Assembly: GCA_009763385.1 (NCBI GenBank)
Contig: CM019828.1
Location: forward strand, 19,496,822-19,560,821
Reading direction: 5' to 3'
DNA: 64,000 nucleotides
Origin: Coix lacryma-jobi var. lacryma-jobi
Lineage: Eukaryota; Streptophyta; Magnoliopsida; Poales; Poaceae
The notes below the pieces were generated by a model. That model was not told the DNA's origin. It saw nothing but the letters and a program-made list of their open reading frames with translations, and did not search any database. Made by a program: the position numbers and the translations under genes. Of this stretch, positions 21,782 through 33,571 are shown one piece after another (the stretch's first letter is position 1; every line of letters begins with the position of its first letter).

Positions 21782-22635
21782 ATGTCCAGAGGTGATGGAC
21801 CACCTCCCATGTTCGAGGGAGACGACTTCCCATATTGGAAAATCAGTATGGAGTTGTACCTAGAAGCGGTTGATGTTAAATGCTGCGAAGCCACGATCAC
21901 CAGCTTTGCCAAGCCCAAGGAAGGCACAAGCCTTACTCCTAATGAGGAGGAAAATAAGAAATGGAATGCAAAAGCCAAAAACATCCTTTTTAGAGGCATT
22001 TGCAAGGATGTGTTCAACCGCGTCCGGAACCACAAAAATGCCCATGATCTATGGGAAAACATTTGTGCGCTTCATGAGGGAACCAAGAGTGAGCGTGAGG
22101 AACGCTATCATGTAGTTATGCAAAAGCTTCATTCTTTTGATATGCATGCTAATGAAAGTGCAAATGAAATGTACTCATGCTTGAATGTTCTTGTAGAAGA
22201 ACTCAATGGACTTGGCCTCACACAAATGCAACCATCTGATGTTGTGAGGAAGATTCTTTGTGTCCTCCCAATTGATAAATATGGACACATTGTGACGGTG
22301 CTACATCAAAGAGATCTTTCCACCGCTACACCAACTCAAATCTCGGGAAAGATCAATGCGCATGAGATGTACATGCACATCACACCAAGTGGTGGCTCTT
22401 CCACCGACAAGAAGAAGGACTTGGCCTTCAAAGCAAGCCATGACAAGAAGGGCAAGTCCAAGGCTATTGAGGTGCATCATGAAAGCTCAAGTGATGAAGA
22501 GGACGATTCCAACATCGCTCTCATGGTGAGAAGAACCACCAAGATGTTGAAGAAGCTTCACAAGAATGGAGTCAACTTTGACTCAAGAAAGAAGAAGTTC
22601 TTCACAAGTAGCAAAAGAAGGCCAATCTCCAAAAT
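21782..22635 (+). pseudogene. Sire-1 gag, truncated
   Basis: The open frame starts at an ATG 38 bp after the PBS. It has an N-terminal UBN2-type gag domain (FPYWKISMELYLE, then NRVRNHKNAHDLWENI and ADDR-like helices) and then a Lys/Ser/Asp-rich linker (HHESSSDEEDDSNIALMVRR). It is cut just where the family has its zinc knuckle. Translation would read into the Sire-2 LTR and stop at 22688-22690. Confidence 0.85.
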
Positions 22636-23112
22636 TGCGAACACAAGGTTGATATGTTCCCTTGTGGTTCCCTTCCTGAGTGATGAGTGATCGGTCAACG
22701 GGCAACATGTCTCTTGGCTGTGTTGATGTGCAGGTGCGGAGCTCGGACAATGGTCGAAGGTGAGGTGAAGGTCAAGTAGAGACGTGCTGTGCCAACGGAC
22801 CGGGAGCGGTGAAGGGCGGACGTGAGGCTTGGACCGACGGACTAGGAGACCTGAGGACGAGCTGTGGTAGCTGGCACGTGGCATCGGCAAGCAAGAGCAC
22901 ATGGGGATGTGCGGTGCATCGGCCGAGTCGGGAGGAAGGTGATGGCGTCGTGACACTTGGCGGGAGGCCGAGAAGGATGGCGAATGCACTGTGCCCGACG
23001 TGGAGGCTGGACATGCTCCGGCATCGGTGCTGGGACTCAGGGTGTGCGAACCACATCCCTTCTACGGTGCGGGTTTGGTAGCTGAGCGTCGAAAAGCTAG
23101 CCTCGACGGTTT

Positions 23113-23322
23113 CAGAGTTTGGGCCTCAAAACTCGGGGTGGCAGGTTTCCGAGTTTGGGCCTCAAAACTCGGCGAGGACGGTTTCCAGGTTTGGGCCTCA
23201 AAACCTGGGCTCGCGAGTTTCTGAGTTTGGGCCACAAAACTCAGCCGGAGGACAGGTTTCCCGGTTTTAGCCTCAAAACCGGGGGAAGGCCCAGGTTTCC
23301 CGGTTTCGGCCTCAAAACCGGG
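23113..23322 (+). repeat. Array of six hairpins with co-varying stems (Sire-2 LTR)
   Basis: Six 24-bp units start at 23113, 23149, 23185, 23221, 23260 and 23299 (period 36-39). Each has an 8-bp left arm, an 8-base loop gggcctca (or close) and an 8-bp right arm. Units 2-6 have perfect stems: CCGAGTTT, CCAGGTTT, CTGAGTTT, CCCGGTTT, CCCGGTTT, each matched by its exact complement. The first has one mismatch. The arms differ between units, but both arms differ together. Confidence 0.92.
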
Positions 23323-24186
23323 GGGAGGTCCGCAAAAAGGACGGTCGACGCGTGGCGACGTGGAGAGGCTGGTGCGGCGGCGCAACTATCCGCGAGGTAG
23401 GCGCGACGGTCGACAGGACGGCACGTGGCGGCATCCTGAGGCTTGCGTCGAGGCGAAGCTAAGGATGAGGAAGGCGCGTGGCCGTCGGATCAACTACCAG
23501 CAGAGTTGGACCGGGATACCCCTAGGGTTGGCCGCTTCGCTCGTGTATCTAGGGGTAGAAGGGAATATTGTTTTTAGGCTATAAATAAGAGAGGCACCCC
23601 TCCTCTCTCCTTATCCTAGCAGTCATTTGTTCCTGAGCTCTCTCTCTCTAGCCTCCGCTTAGGTTCTAATCATACCTCGCTGCTAGCGATCCGTAGAGAC
23701 GGGAATCATACCTCTGTGTATTTGTATCTTTTGAGGAAACGAGACCGTATTCTCGTTGTCTCCTCGTGTGGAGGAATTTCGGCTGAAATCGAATCGATTC
23801 GCATTTTGTGTTGGTGTTCTTCGCGTTTCGGTTTTTCATCTCCCAGAGATTTGCCTCGTTCTCCCTCTCCGCGAGATGATTTTCGATTCCACTTGAATCA
23901 ATTCGTTCTGGGTCGTGAGCTCCTTCTTTCCACCAAAGGATTTCTCCCCTAACCTCACGAATCCATAGATCAGGTCGATTTTGCGTTCGTTCTTCGTTCT
24001 TCCTCCTTTTACGGTGATCCACGAATTTCTCTTGATTGACTTGGTTTGGTGCGATGATTTCTTAGGATTAGCACCCCAATACATAGAGGAACACCTGGGA
24101 GGAGTTTGATCGAAGTTCCTTTTGATTTGGTTGAGATCGATTGGAATTTGGTTTTGAACCCGAGCAACTTTATGCTTTCTGGGTGT

Positions 24187-24450
24187 TGGCGGACAGTCCG
24201 CGCCCTGACGGCGGACAGTCCGCGCCCTGATGGCAGACAGTCCGCACATCGGGTCTCGGCCAGGTCAGTCTGGCGCAGTCCCCTGACTGTTCACTAAAAA
24301 GTGAACGACGGACAGTCCGTGGTACAAACCCGCGGACAGTCTGGGACCTGTCCAGCAGACTTGCAGCACTGTTTGGTTTATGCATTTTGGCCGGCGGACA
24401 GTCCGGCTCCCAGTCGCGGATAGTCCGGGATTCAACGGCGGACAGTCCGC
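24187..24450 (+). repeat. Cluster of cggacagtccg palindromes (Sire-2 LTR)
   Basis: About eight copies of the 11-bp palindrome cggacagtccg or one-base variants, 20-60 bp apart. Palindromic repeats upstream of the gag start are a described hallmark of Sireviruses. Confidence 0.85.
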
Positions 24451-24694
24451 GAATCTGCAGACTTCGCATTTTTGCTCTGGGCTTTGGCAGTTGGTTTTGG
24501 GTTTTCTCCGGGGGTTCCGCTGTACCACTAGGACATCTCCTAGGGTATCCACCTACTCGTAGGTCGTGAACTCTCCAGTTGTTTTGAGTCTTTGTTTTTG
24601 GGGTGACTTTCTGGGACAAGGGCCATCCAATTCACGAGTTGAATTTTGAGGCTCCCATTCACCCCCCCTCTGGTCGCCAATCCAGTCCTTCAAT

Positions 24695-24709
24695 TGGTAT
24701 CAGAGCCGG
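24695..24709 (+). promoter_or_regulatory. Sire-2 primer binding site
   Basis: tggtatcagagccgg, an exact initiator tRNA-Met site two bases after the LTR. Confidence 0.9.
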
Positions 24710-24755
24710 TTAAGAAACTTCTCTACCTTAATCGGTTTCGGATCCTAAGGGCGAC

Positions 24756-27482
24756 ATGGAATGATGGAACGACAAGGATCCTTGGTTCGATGGAACGAAC
24801 TATTCCTATTGGAAGATTCGGATGCGTGCTTACCTCAACAGCATCAGATCTTCTGTCTGGGAGATATGCGAGAATGCTGAGTACGTAGTCCTTGCAGCTC
24901 GTGTGGGTCAGATCCAGATTGACCAGCATGAGGTCAACTCCAAGGCTCGTAATGCTCTTTTGGCCAGCATCTCCCTTCCTGAGTTCGAACGTGTCTCTGA
25001 GCTTGAGACGGCACGAGAGATCTGGGTGAAGCTTCAGAGCTATCACGAGGGGACCGCTCATGTCAAGACCAGACTCTTCGAAACGTATAAGCGCGAGTAC
25101 GAGAACTTTGTTCAGTTGGAGGGAGAGACGATTGACACCTTGTTCGCTCGTTTCCAAACGATTGTGAACAAGATGCGTGCCAATCGGGCTAACCTACCCT
25201 ATGACGATCATGAGAGGGCACTCAAGTTACTATATGCCCTGGATCGGAGGGTATGGGAGGTGAAGGTGTCGACTATCATAGAGTCTCCATCTTATGACAC
25301 CCTCACCATGGACGAGCTGTTCAGCAAGCTCAAGTCCACCGAGATCGATCACCTAACTCAGGCCAAGCTGAAGAACCCATCTTCACATTCCATGACTTTG
25401 GTCTCAGGCAAGGGTGGATCGATTCTTCCTGCTGACGCTTCACCTCCTCTCTTTGCTTTGTCCTCTTTGCTTACAGTTACGGAGGATCAGTTGGAGGCAT
25501 TAGGAGACGACCAGCTCGCCCTCGTCATCACTTGGTTCTCGCAGTTTCAGAACAACCGCTTGAATCACCGGCGTGGTGCGGTGATCTAGATCACTTCATG
25601 GCGAACTGTCCCAAGAACAACAAGAAATCTTCCGGCAAGACTCGCAACTTTAGGCGCAAGGGCAAGTCGGAGTACAAGACCGAGAAGAAGAAGAACAAGG
25701 ACACCTTTTGCTGGGGGGATGTGGAGAAGGCTTTCGACACCGGTCGGCATGCCCTCTTCTCCACCAAAAGCGATGAAGACAAGACCTCCGACAGCGACTC
25801 CAGCGACGACGGGTCCGAGCACAAGATGGAAGATCGCTTCAACGGACTCTGCTTCTTTGGCAACTCCTCCAAGGGCTTATGCACCATGGCCCTGGACGAA
25901 GAGGACCGCAAGTGCCAGGCGAAGGACGCCGATGATGCCAACAACAACGACGGCGACAACGATTCTGAGGTATCAAACTCCTCTCTTGTCGATCGTCTCA
26001 TTGATGAGCGCGATAGCTTTGCGGAGTTAGTCCTTGCTTTGGAGAAGAAACTCATGCATGTTAACCTAGAGCGCGGTGAGTTTAAGGCCAAGATGAAAGA
26101 GGCGCTCAAGGCGCTTGAGTTTGTTAAGTCCGAAGTGAGGGTGACTGATGAGGAGGAGTGCGATGAGTGCACGATGCATATGACAAACTTTGCCACCCTG
26201 CAAACCAAGTATGCCTCTTTGATTGAGGTGTATGATGAGTTGAAGAGTAGGCTAGACTTGGTGGGTGATTGCAAAGAGTGTCCCTTCTTGAAGAAGGAAC
26301 TGGAGGAAGTGAAGGCAAGGTCTTCTTTGCTGGGTGCGTGCAAGTCCTGTCTAGGCTTGCGAACTAAGTTGGCAGAAGTTAGTGCCAAGCTTGCTGAAGC
26401 CTTGAAGACCAGCTCAGTTAGCACCTTGTCCGCTCCATGTGAGCGATGCGTGGGGATGGAGCTTGAGATTGCCAACTGTCGGCATGACAAGATGCAAACC
26501 GAGGAGGAAAACACATACCTTTGGTCCATCCTGAGTTGGGTGTCATGCAGTGCCGCAGTTGGGCATGATGATCAGTCAGTTCAAGAGGGGAACTGATTGC
26601 TCGGGAGTAGGCTTTGCTTCAGGTGGGAAGGGCGCTAGCATCTTTGGCGAGATCGGTGAGTTTAGTGGAGTGAGCTGTAGTGAGAAGCCATCCTCTATCC
26701 CTAAACTTACCAAGATCACTCCACCTGAGCCTCCTAAGCCTATCACCAAGGATGGTATCCTTGATGAACCTCCCAAGGCTCCACCTCGCAAGCAAGTGTG
26801 GGTTCCCAAACCGAACCATCTTAGGAACACACTTGACACCCTTCCTGACGTCTCTAGTGATCCCCTTTCGAGAGGCAAGCAGCCAGCCAGAGTGAACAAC
26901 CCTCACAACCATAGGAACCAACAACCCAAGAGAGTGGTGAGGTTCGAGTGCGAGTACTATCACCATGAGGGTCACCTAGCTGAGTTTTGCTTTCGGAGGA
27001 AGAGAGACGCTAGGAAGGAGTTGGAGCTGAACAACCAGGCCAGGCACCACCCTCTCCATGGTGTGCAAGGTCGGGGAGTTTAGAGGCAGGACGCTAGACC
27101 TGGAGGTGCACCCCCTCAGGTAGCTAGGCCCTAGGCAGCTAAACCACGGGGTGGTGGTCGTGCCCATCGCGGTTCCGGTCGTCCTCAATACGATAGTGAG
27201 CCGGATGTAAGAGGTTTTGCTGCTCAATCCCATAGCGGACCACCTTTTCAGCTTGGTGGTGATCGCTTTGCTCAAATGGGACATATAGGTCAGTTTGGAG
27301 GTTTTTCGTTCCATAGCGGACCACCTTTTCAGTTTGGTGGTGATCGCTATCCACCCATGGGACGAGGACAACTTTGTGTTGCTTCTAACACTTTTTCTGG
27401 GCCTATGACACAACACTGGTATCCTTCTCAGTATACTAACCCCAGTGTTGTGCCATATGCTCATTTCCTGCCTTTCTATTGA
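24756..27482 (+). pseudogene. Sire-2 gag, frameshifted
   Basis: A start at 24756 is followed two codons later by TGA (24762-24764). The frame then reads PWFDGTNYSYWKIRMRAYLN and a UBN2-type gag domain to about 25580. A shift at the first zinc knuckle (remnant CGDLDHFMANCP) moves it to a second frame. That frame has a basic linker, an acidic stretch and a coiled coil with repeated CxxC pairs (ECDECTMH, ACKSCLGL, PCERCVGM) up to 26596. A third frame from 26550 holds SWV-type and Pro-rich segments and a second knuckle-like motif (CEYYHHEGHLAEFC, lacking the second Cys). The last part ends ...PFY-TGA at 27480-27482. Confidence 0.82.
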
Positions 27483-30036
27483 TGCAGGAACTTAGGTTGG
27501 CAAACATGTGGCTCATGGATTCCGGGTGTTCGCACCACATGAACGGAAAGAAGGAATGGTTCTCCAGCCTAGATCCCGTGATGCACAAGGAGTACATCAC
27601 TTTCGGGGATAACAGTAGAGGTAAGGTTGTTTCTCATGGAGCTATTCGGCTCAATGAGAACTTCGTTCTTAAGGATGTTGCTTTGGTTTCGAACTTGCAT
27701 TACAATTTGCTTTCTGTTTCGCAACTCCTTGAAGACGATTGTGAAGTGCGCTTTAAGAAGGGTTTGAGTCGTGTTTTAGACCCTCGGGGAGATCTTGTTT
27801 GTTGGATCGTCCCTTTTGGCCATGTTTTCAGAGCCGATTTTCTCGCTCTTTCGGCTCTGCTAGATGTTTGATGGCTGGTCCTTCTTCTAATTTGTGGAAG
27901 TGGCATAGGAGGCTCGGTCACTTGAGTTTTGACTTGCTAGCAAGACTTAGCTCACTTGGCCTAATCCAAGGATTGCCCAAGCTTAAGTTTCAGAAGGACC
28001 TTGTTTGCCATCCTTGTCGTCACGGGAAGATGGTTGCTGCTTCTCACCCACCTGTTAATCAGGTGATGACAAAGCAACCCGACGAGCTTTTACACATGGA
28101 CACAGTCGGTCCAGCTCGGGTTTGCTCAGCGGGTGGGAAGTGGTACGTTCTAGTTATCGTGGACGATTTTTTGAGGTACTCTTGGGTTTTCTTCATGGAG
28201 GGTAAGGATGAAGTTTTTCCTTTTGCTCGTGATTTGATTTTGAGGTTGAAAACTGAGTTTCCCCCCTGATACTATTATAGCTATTCACGATAATGGTACT
28301 GAGTTTGATAACTCACAGTTTGCCTCTTTCTGTTCTTCTAATGGAATCGAGCATCAGTTTTCTTCTCCTTATGTCCCTCAGCAAAACGGTGTTGTTGAGC
28401 GCAAGAACCGGAACCTTGTTGAGATGGCCAGGACGATGCTCGATGAGCATAGGACTCCTAGGCATTTTTTGGCCGAGGCGATCAACACCGCTTGCCATGT
28501 TTCAAATCGCATCTTTCTTCGAGCTTTCATGAAGAAGACTTCTTGTGAGTTGCATTTTGGATGGGTACCCAAGGTGTCCCATTTTTGGGTGTTTGGGTGT
28601 AAGTGCTTTATCCTGAAGCAAGACAATTTGGACAAATTTGAATCTCGCTCTGCTGATGGCGTGTTTCTTGGTTATGCTTCGCATTCGCGCTCTTATCGAG
28701 TTCTTAACCTTGAGACTAACCGGCTATTGGAGACCTGTGAGGTCACATTCGATGAGACTATGCCTTGTGTTTCTTCTGCTTTTGATGTTGCAGGAGAACA
28801 GGAGCTGGGAGAGACCATCTTTGTGGAGGAGGAGCAGGAGAATGCCATTTGGGGTGATCCCGAGCCAACTCCACTGGCTGCCCCTGTCGACCCTGTGACG
28901 TCTACTTCAGCTCGAGGACCCAATCCCACGACGTCTTCTTCTTGGGGTCCTCTAGAGCCACCTCTCCAGCGAGCACCTGCTGCACCTGAGGGAGCGACAG
29001 CATCTGGCGAGGGGGAGGTGACTTCGGCGAGGCAAGCGCCCCGAAGCGTTCAGCAAGTTCACCCCCCGCAGCAGATGATCGACGGCATCGACCAGCGAGT
29101 CACGCGGTCGCGAGCGTATGGAATCTCACACTTTGCTCATTCTGCATTCGTTGCTTCCTTTGAGCCCAAAGATGTTGGACATGCACTTTTTGATCCTAAC
29201 TGGGTTAATGCCATGCATGAGGAGTTAGAAAACTTTGAGCGAAACCAAGTTTGGATCCTAGTTCCACCTCCACCAGAATGCCACCCTATAGGTACCAAAT
29301 GGGTTTTCAAAAACAAACAAGGTGAGGATGGGATGGTAGTGAGGAACAAGGCTAGGCTAGTAGCCCAGGGTTTTTGCCAAAAAGAGGGGATCGACTATGA
29401 GGAAACCTTTGCCCCTGTAGCCCGTTTAGAAGCCATTAGGATTCTTCTAGCTTTTGTAGCTTCGAAGGGTTTTAAGGTTTACCAAATGGATGTCAAGAGT
29501 GCTTTCTTGAACGGGTATATAGAGGAAGAGGTTTATGTGAGACAACCCCCTGGTTTCGAGAGTCCCAAGTTTCCAAACCATGTTTTCAAACTTACAAAAG
29601 CCTTATATGGTTTGAAACAAGCCCTGAGAGCTTGGTATGATCGTTTGAAAACTTTTCTGCTCTCCAAGGGTTTTAAAATGGGACGGGTAGATAAAACTCT
29701 GTTTCTCCTCAAGCAAGGCAATGACACCCTTTTGATTCAGATTTACGTGGATGATATCATCTTTGGTGGCTCCTCTCACGCGCTTGTTGCCAAGTTTGCA
29801 GATACTATGAGCAGGGAGTTTGAGATGAGTATGATGGGTGAGTTGACCTTCTTCCTCGGGTTGCAAATCAAGCAAACCCGAGATGGGACGTTCGTGCATC
29901 AAGGAAAATACACGAAGGACATCCTGAAGAAGTTCGACAAGGGTGAGGCCAAGCCTCTTACAACGCCCATGGCGATGACTGTTGCGATGGATGCGGGCCA
30001 GGACGGAGAGCCGGTTGATCAGAAGGAGTACAGGAG
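27479..30036 (+). pseudogene. Sire-2 pol (PR, IN, RT), frameshifted and interrupted
   Basis: Protease MDSGCSHHM at about 27514. The frame shifts near 27850. The GAG-pre-integrase finger (HRRLGHLSFDLL with CHPCRHGK) follows, then integrase HMDTVGP. A second shift occurs at a C run near 28260. Integrase continues with IHDNGTEF and NGVVERKN. RT has KARLVAQGF and an intact YVDD at 29744-29755. The frame is cut at VDQKEYRSM by Sire-3 and continues at 41348 with IGSLLYLTATRPD. It overlaps the gag stop as TGATG (-1 frame). Not able to encode a functional polyprotein. Confidence 0.88.
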
Positions 30037-30041
30037 CATGA

Positions 30042-31933
30042 TGAAGGACCGAAAGTGCTACCAGAAAGCGATCAGAGGGGGGGGGGGGGGGTGAATGGGA
30101 GCTTCAAATTCTCCTTTTGAAAACTTGTTGCCTCTGTCCCAGAGAATCAACCCCAGAGACAAACCCTAGAGCTTGCAGGTGTCCACGACCCTAGTTGTAG
30201 GGTGGATGCTTCTGAGAAGCACAGCGGGACACTACACAACCCTAGAAACCTAGTGCAAAAGACAAAAGTCAAATCCGACAATCGAACGAGCAAAGCATGA
30301 ACAAAACTGCATAGAAACAGTATTGACCGGACTCACCCTGCGTCCGGTCAACACCCACCGGACGCGTCCGGTCGAGCAAGAATGAGTTTGGGACCTTACT
30401 GTTTCTGACCGGACTCAGTGACACTGTGAGTCCGGTCGAGACTTCAGCGTCCGGTAGGTTCTGATAAACACCGTGAACAGTAGAAGAGGCGAGTCCGGTC
30501 AAGGAGTGAAAGGAGCGTCCGGTCAAGGTGCGAAACAGAACAGTGAAATGTTCATCGACTGGACTCACTCTCTGGCGTCCGGTCAGTTCGAGCTGAGCGT
30601 CCGGTCACCCTGAAACTGGGTAGTTCGTCCACCGATTTCACTCGATCTCACCCAAAACGAATCCTCTAGGGATCAAACTTGGTGAGATGAGTGACAAGGA
30701 GGATAGTGAGCTATCTCTAGGAGATCATGGCTCGAACCTATCTCCAAATTGATGAATCAAAGAAATTCGAGGGAAGGGAGGAAAACTTGACCCGGAATGA
30801 AAATCGATCGATCTGCTAGGTCGTGAGGTTAGAGGTGAATTCCTTCGGTGGAAAGAAGTGCCTCATGATCTAGAACATCTCTGTTCAAACGGAATCACAA
30901 AAGACGCAACGAACAAAGAGATCAATCGATGGGAAAAACGTGGAGAAAAGCAATCCGTGAAGAACTAGAACAAAACACAAATCACAACCACGAATTTGCA
31001 ATCGTGTGGCTACCACATGCTACAACAGTGAGATTACGGTCTCACTTCCTCAAAATCTCACGAACACAGAGGTATGATTGTCTTCTCTATGGATCTCAGT
31101 TTGCTACCGCAGAGGATGGGGAGAGCAGGAAAACCTAGAAGACAAAATAGCAAATGACTGAGATAGGATGGGAGGTGGGTGTCTCCCTCTACTTATCCTA
31201 ATTCTAATTCCCACTCTACCCCTAACTAATTACAGAGCGAGCCAGCTAAACCCTAGGGTTATTCTGGACCAACTCAAGGTAGATGGTGATCCGACGACCA
31301 CGCCCGCACAACCGGTAGCGTTGCCTCGACGCAACCTCATCGATTGCCGCCACGTGCCGCCTCCGCTCTGACCGTCCTTTTCCCGGACTTCGCCCCCGGT
31401 TTTGAGGCCCAAACCGGGAAACCAGCCTTCACGATCAACCTCCGGTTTTGAGGCCCAAAGCGGGAAACCAGCCGTCCATCGCCTGAGTTTTGTGGCCCAA
31501 ACTCAGCAAACCCGCAGCACCCAGGTTTTGAGGCCCAAACCTGGAAACCGTCCACTCGGTGGTTTTTCTGTGGCTCAACCACCAAACCGAGCCATCGAGG
31601 GGATGCACCGCCTGTGCACCCCGTCCACCGACACGTGTCCCTAGGTCCTCGACCCGAGCAACACTGTGCCTGCAAGTCTTCGCTCGTCGCTGTCCTAGGC
31701 TGCCAGCCACCACAGCTGATCCTCAGGCCACCGGTCCCTCAGTCCAAGCCTCACGTCCGCCCTTCGCCACTCTCGGTCCATCGACACGGCACGTCTCTAC
31801 TTGACCTTCACCTTGCCTTTGATCACTGTATCCGTGCTCGACACCTGCACAACACAAGCCAAAGAACATGCGCATTATCCTAGTTGACAATCACTCATCA
31901 CTCAGAGACTCGGCATACACCCATGTATCCGCA
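30042..31933 (-). repeat. Sire-3 3' LTR
   Basis: 1892 bp, TGAAGG..CCGCA on the plus strand. It contains a 15-base G run near 30078 (oligo-C on the element strand), many gtccggtc motifs at about 30340-30610 and a hairpin array at 31395-31544. Confidence 0.9.
31395..31544 (-). repeat. Hairpin array in Sire-3 3' LTR
   Basis: Four 24-bp units at 31395, 31441, 31483 and 31521 with arms CCCGGTTT/AAACCGGG, TCCGGTTT/AAAGCGGG, CTGAGTTT/AAACTCAG and CCAGGTTT/AAACCTGG and loop tgaggccc. Same family as the Sire-2 array, read on the opposite strand. Three are perfect and one carries mismatches. Confidence 0.88.
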
Positions 31934-33571
31934 ATCTCCCCCTTGATGAGTGCATTGTCAACTACCAACACAAATCATAATAGAATAGAGGAAGGAAGGA
32001 AGCAGGAGAGAGAACTCGACCAAATGACCCAAAAGCATATCAAAGCCGAAGAAGGTCAAGTGGAAAGAGCAAAACAACTTGGTCCCCAAAGACATGGGCA
32101 ACGACTCGACGCAACCAAGCAAAGCAAAGCTAGCCCTCAAGAAGAGGTAGAACAGGCTCAACACCGCTAGCGTGAAAGCTCGATACCAATTGAATAATCA
32201 ACTGAAATTCAAGCAAAATAGAGCTAGCTCTCAAGAAGAGGCAGAACAGGCTCAACACCGCTAGCGAGGAAGCTCCATACCAACTGAAGAAAGCTTGATA
32301 CCAACTGAAGAGCATAAAGACAAAGGTGCTAGTTCCTCAAGAAAGAGGCAAAGGCTCAACACAACTAGCTACAAAAAATGCTCCGAACCAACTGTTACCA
32401 GCTAGCAAGCTCCCCCTCCGATAGTGCACACAACCAGGAAATCTCCCCTTAAGTTCAACTTGGAAAGCAAAGATTTGAAGATATTTTCTCCCCCTTAGTC
32501 GAACACAGAGAGCACACATGATTTGTCAATATTTTCTCCCCCTTAGTTGAAAATGCACCATCAAGCAAGTTGCTCCCCCTTCCAAAATGCATATGAGTCA
32601 GAAATGCAAGTTAGCAGCTTCAGAAATATAGTCGATAGAATGTGAAGATGCTCGACAAAGTGCTGATCCGATGACTGATTAAAATGCACAGAATGCTGGC
32701 AAAGGCCCAAACTGATCACCAAATACGAAATATGAACATGTGAGCAAAGTGAGCAGTTTTTAGCCAAAAAGGTATTCACCATCAAAATAGCACCAAACAT
32801 GTATAGACAGGAAGTCAACCAAGTGCTAAACATGTATACAAGGTGAACTACCCCTAGCAAGGTTCAAAACATCATGCTATAGAATGAAGCATAGACTTAT
32901 GTACTCAAATTTTATTGGAGTTGCAGCGGTTAATTTACACAAGTTCAAATTTCAGCATGTGATTGCGAGAGGTTGAAAGCTTGTCATCGCCTAACTTTTC
33001 AACTGTGCGAAGCCTATGCAGAAGCAATCAGAAGCTTAAAGCAACAGTTTTGGTCATACACTACACATCTCAAGTTTAACTCAAAGTGCAATGAGAAACA
33101 GTCTCGAAACTGTGATGTGCTGATAAGCAATCCCATCTCGATCTTTCCAATACACTTAACTTGGTTCAAATTTTATCATAAAATGAATATACCAAGCAAG
33201 TGAATGACTCAGAACTAGAGACATAGCAACCTAGCATATATGAAAAGCACGAGTGAATTCTACACATCCTACACATGCTAGTTGCATATCTCAATGGTGA
33301 ACAGTTTCAAGTTTTATGTTCATTAAGCAAATTCACCATTCATAAAATAGCTCTGCTCACAACATGTATCAGTGATCAGAAAGAGCATAAGCTACAAGCA
33401 TAATCATAAAGCATCGGAGCAAATACTATACAGAGCATAGCCACATTCTAAAGATTATATTCATGAAGCTCTGAATGTAAAAATGCAATATGAAATGCAA
33501 AGATGCATAAAGAAACCAAATGAAAAACACAAAGTCAGTTTATATTACAAGAATCAAAATGTCCCCCCCAT
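31934..33571 (-). other. Sire-3 3' non-coding region with repeats and several PPT-like tracts
   Basis: No long frame and no env-like ORF. The PPT abuts the LTR (ctccccc on plus at about 31937). Further copies of aaggggga (element strand) lie near 32404, 32442, 32488, 32535 and 32572. An imperfect direct repeat around agaacaggctcaacaccgct recurs at about 32150, 32247 and 32350. Multiplied polypurine tracts are described for Sireviruses. Confidence 0.7.

Larger units (their letters stand above)
20184..22635 (+). mobile_element. Sire-1: Sirevirus (Copia) left part
   Basis: 5' LTR, PBS and gag of a Sirevirus/Maximus-type element, cut at 22636 by the Sire-2 LTR. It is inserted into the Harbinger transposase; the five bases before it are atcat. 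The right half (rest of gag, pol and 3' LTR) is not in the window. Confidence 0.82.
22636..24692 (+). repeat. Sire-2 5' LTR
   Basis: The start TGCGAACACAAGG was set by aligning with the Sire-3 LTR (TGCGGATACATGG); the end cagtccttca precedes the PBS. At 2057 bp it holds a hairpin array (23113-23322), a TATA box ctataaataag (about 23579), a cluster of cggacagtccg palindromes (24187-24450) and an oligo-C tract near the end. Confidence 0.82.
22636..30041 (+). mobile_element. Sire-2: Sirevirus, left part up to the Sire-3 insertion
   Basis: 5' LTR (22636-24692), PBS, gag, protease, integrase and RT of a Sirevirus. It is interrupted within RT/RNase H by Sire-3 (TSD catga) and resumes at 41348. The five bases before its LTR are aaaat. 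The body carries one early nonsense codon and several frameshifts. Its 3' LTR is outside the window. Confidence 0.85.

Noticed and set aside
25591..26529. 312-codon minus-strand frame antisense to Sire-2 gag
   Set aside because: Ser/Leu-rich mirror of a Lys/Glu-rich coiled-coil gene; shadow frame.
30077..30092. Long G run as an assembly artefact
   Set aside because: The matching tract exists in the other Sire-3 LTR and, as C, in Sire-1, Sire-2 and Sire-4, so it is a real element feature. Its exact length may still be miscounted.
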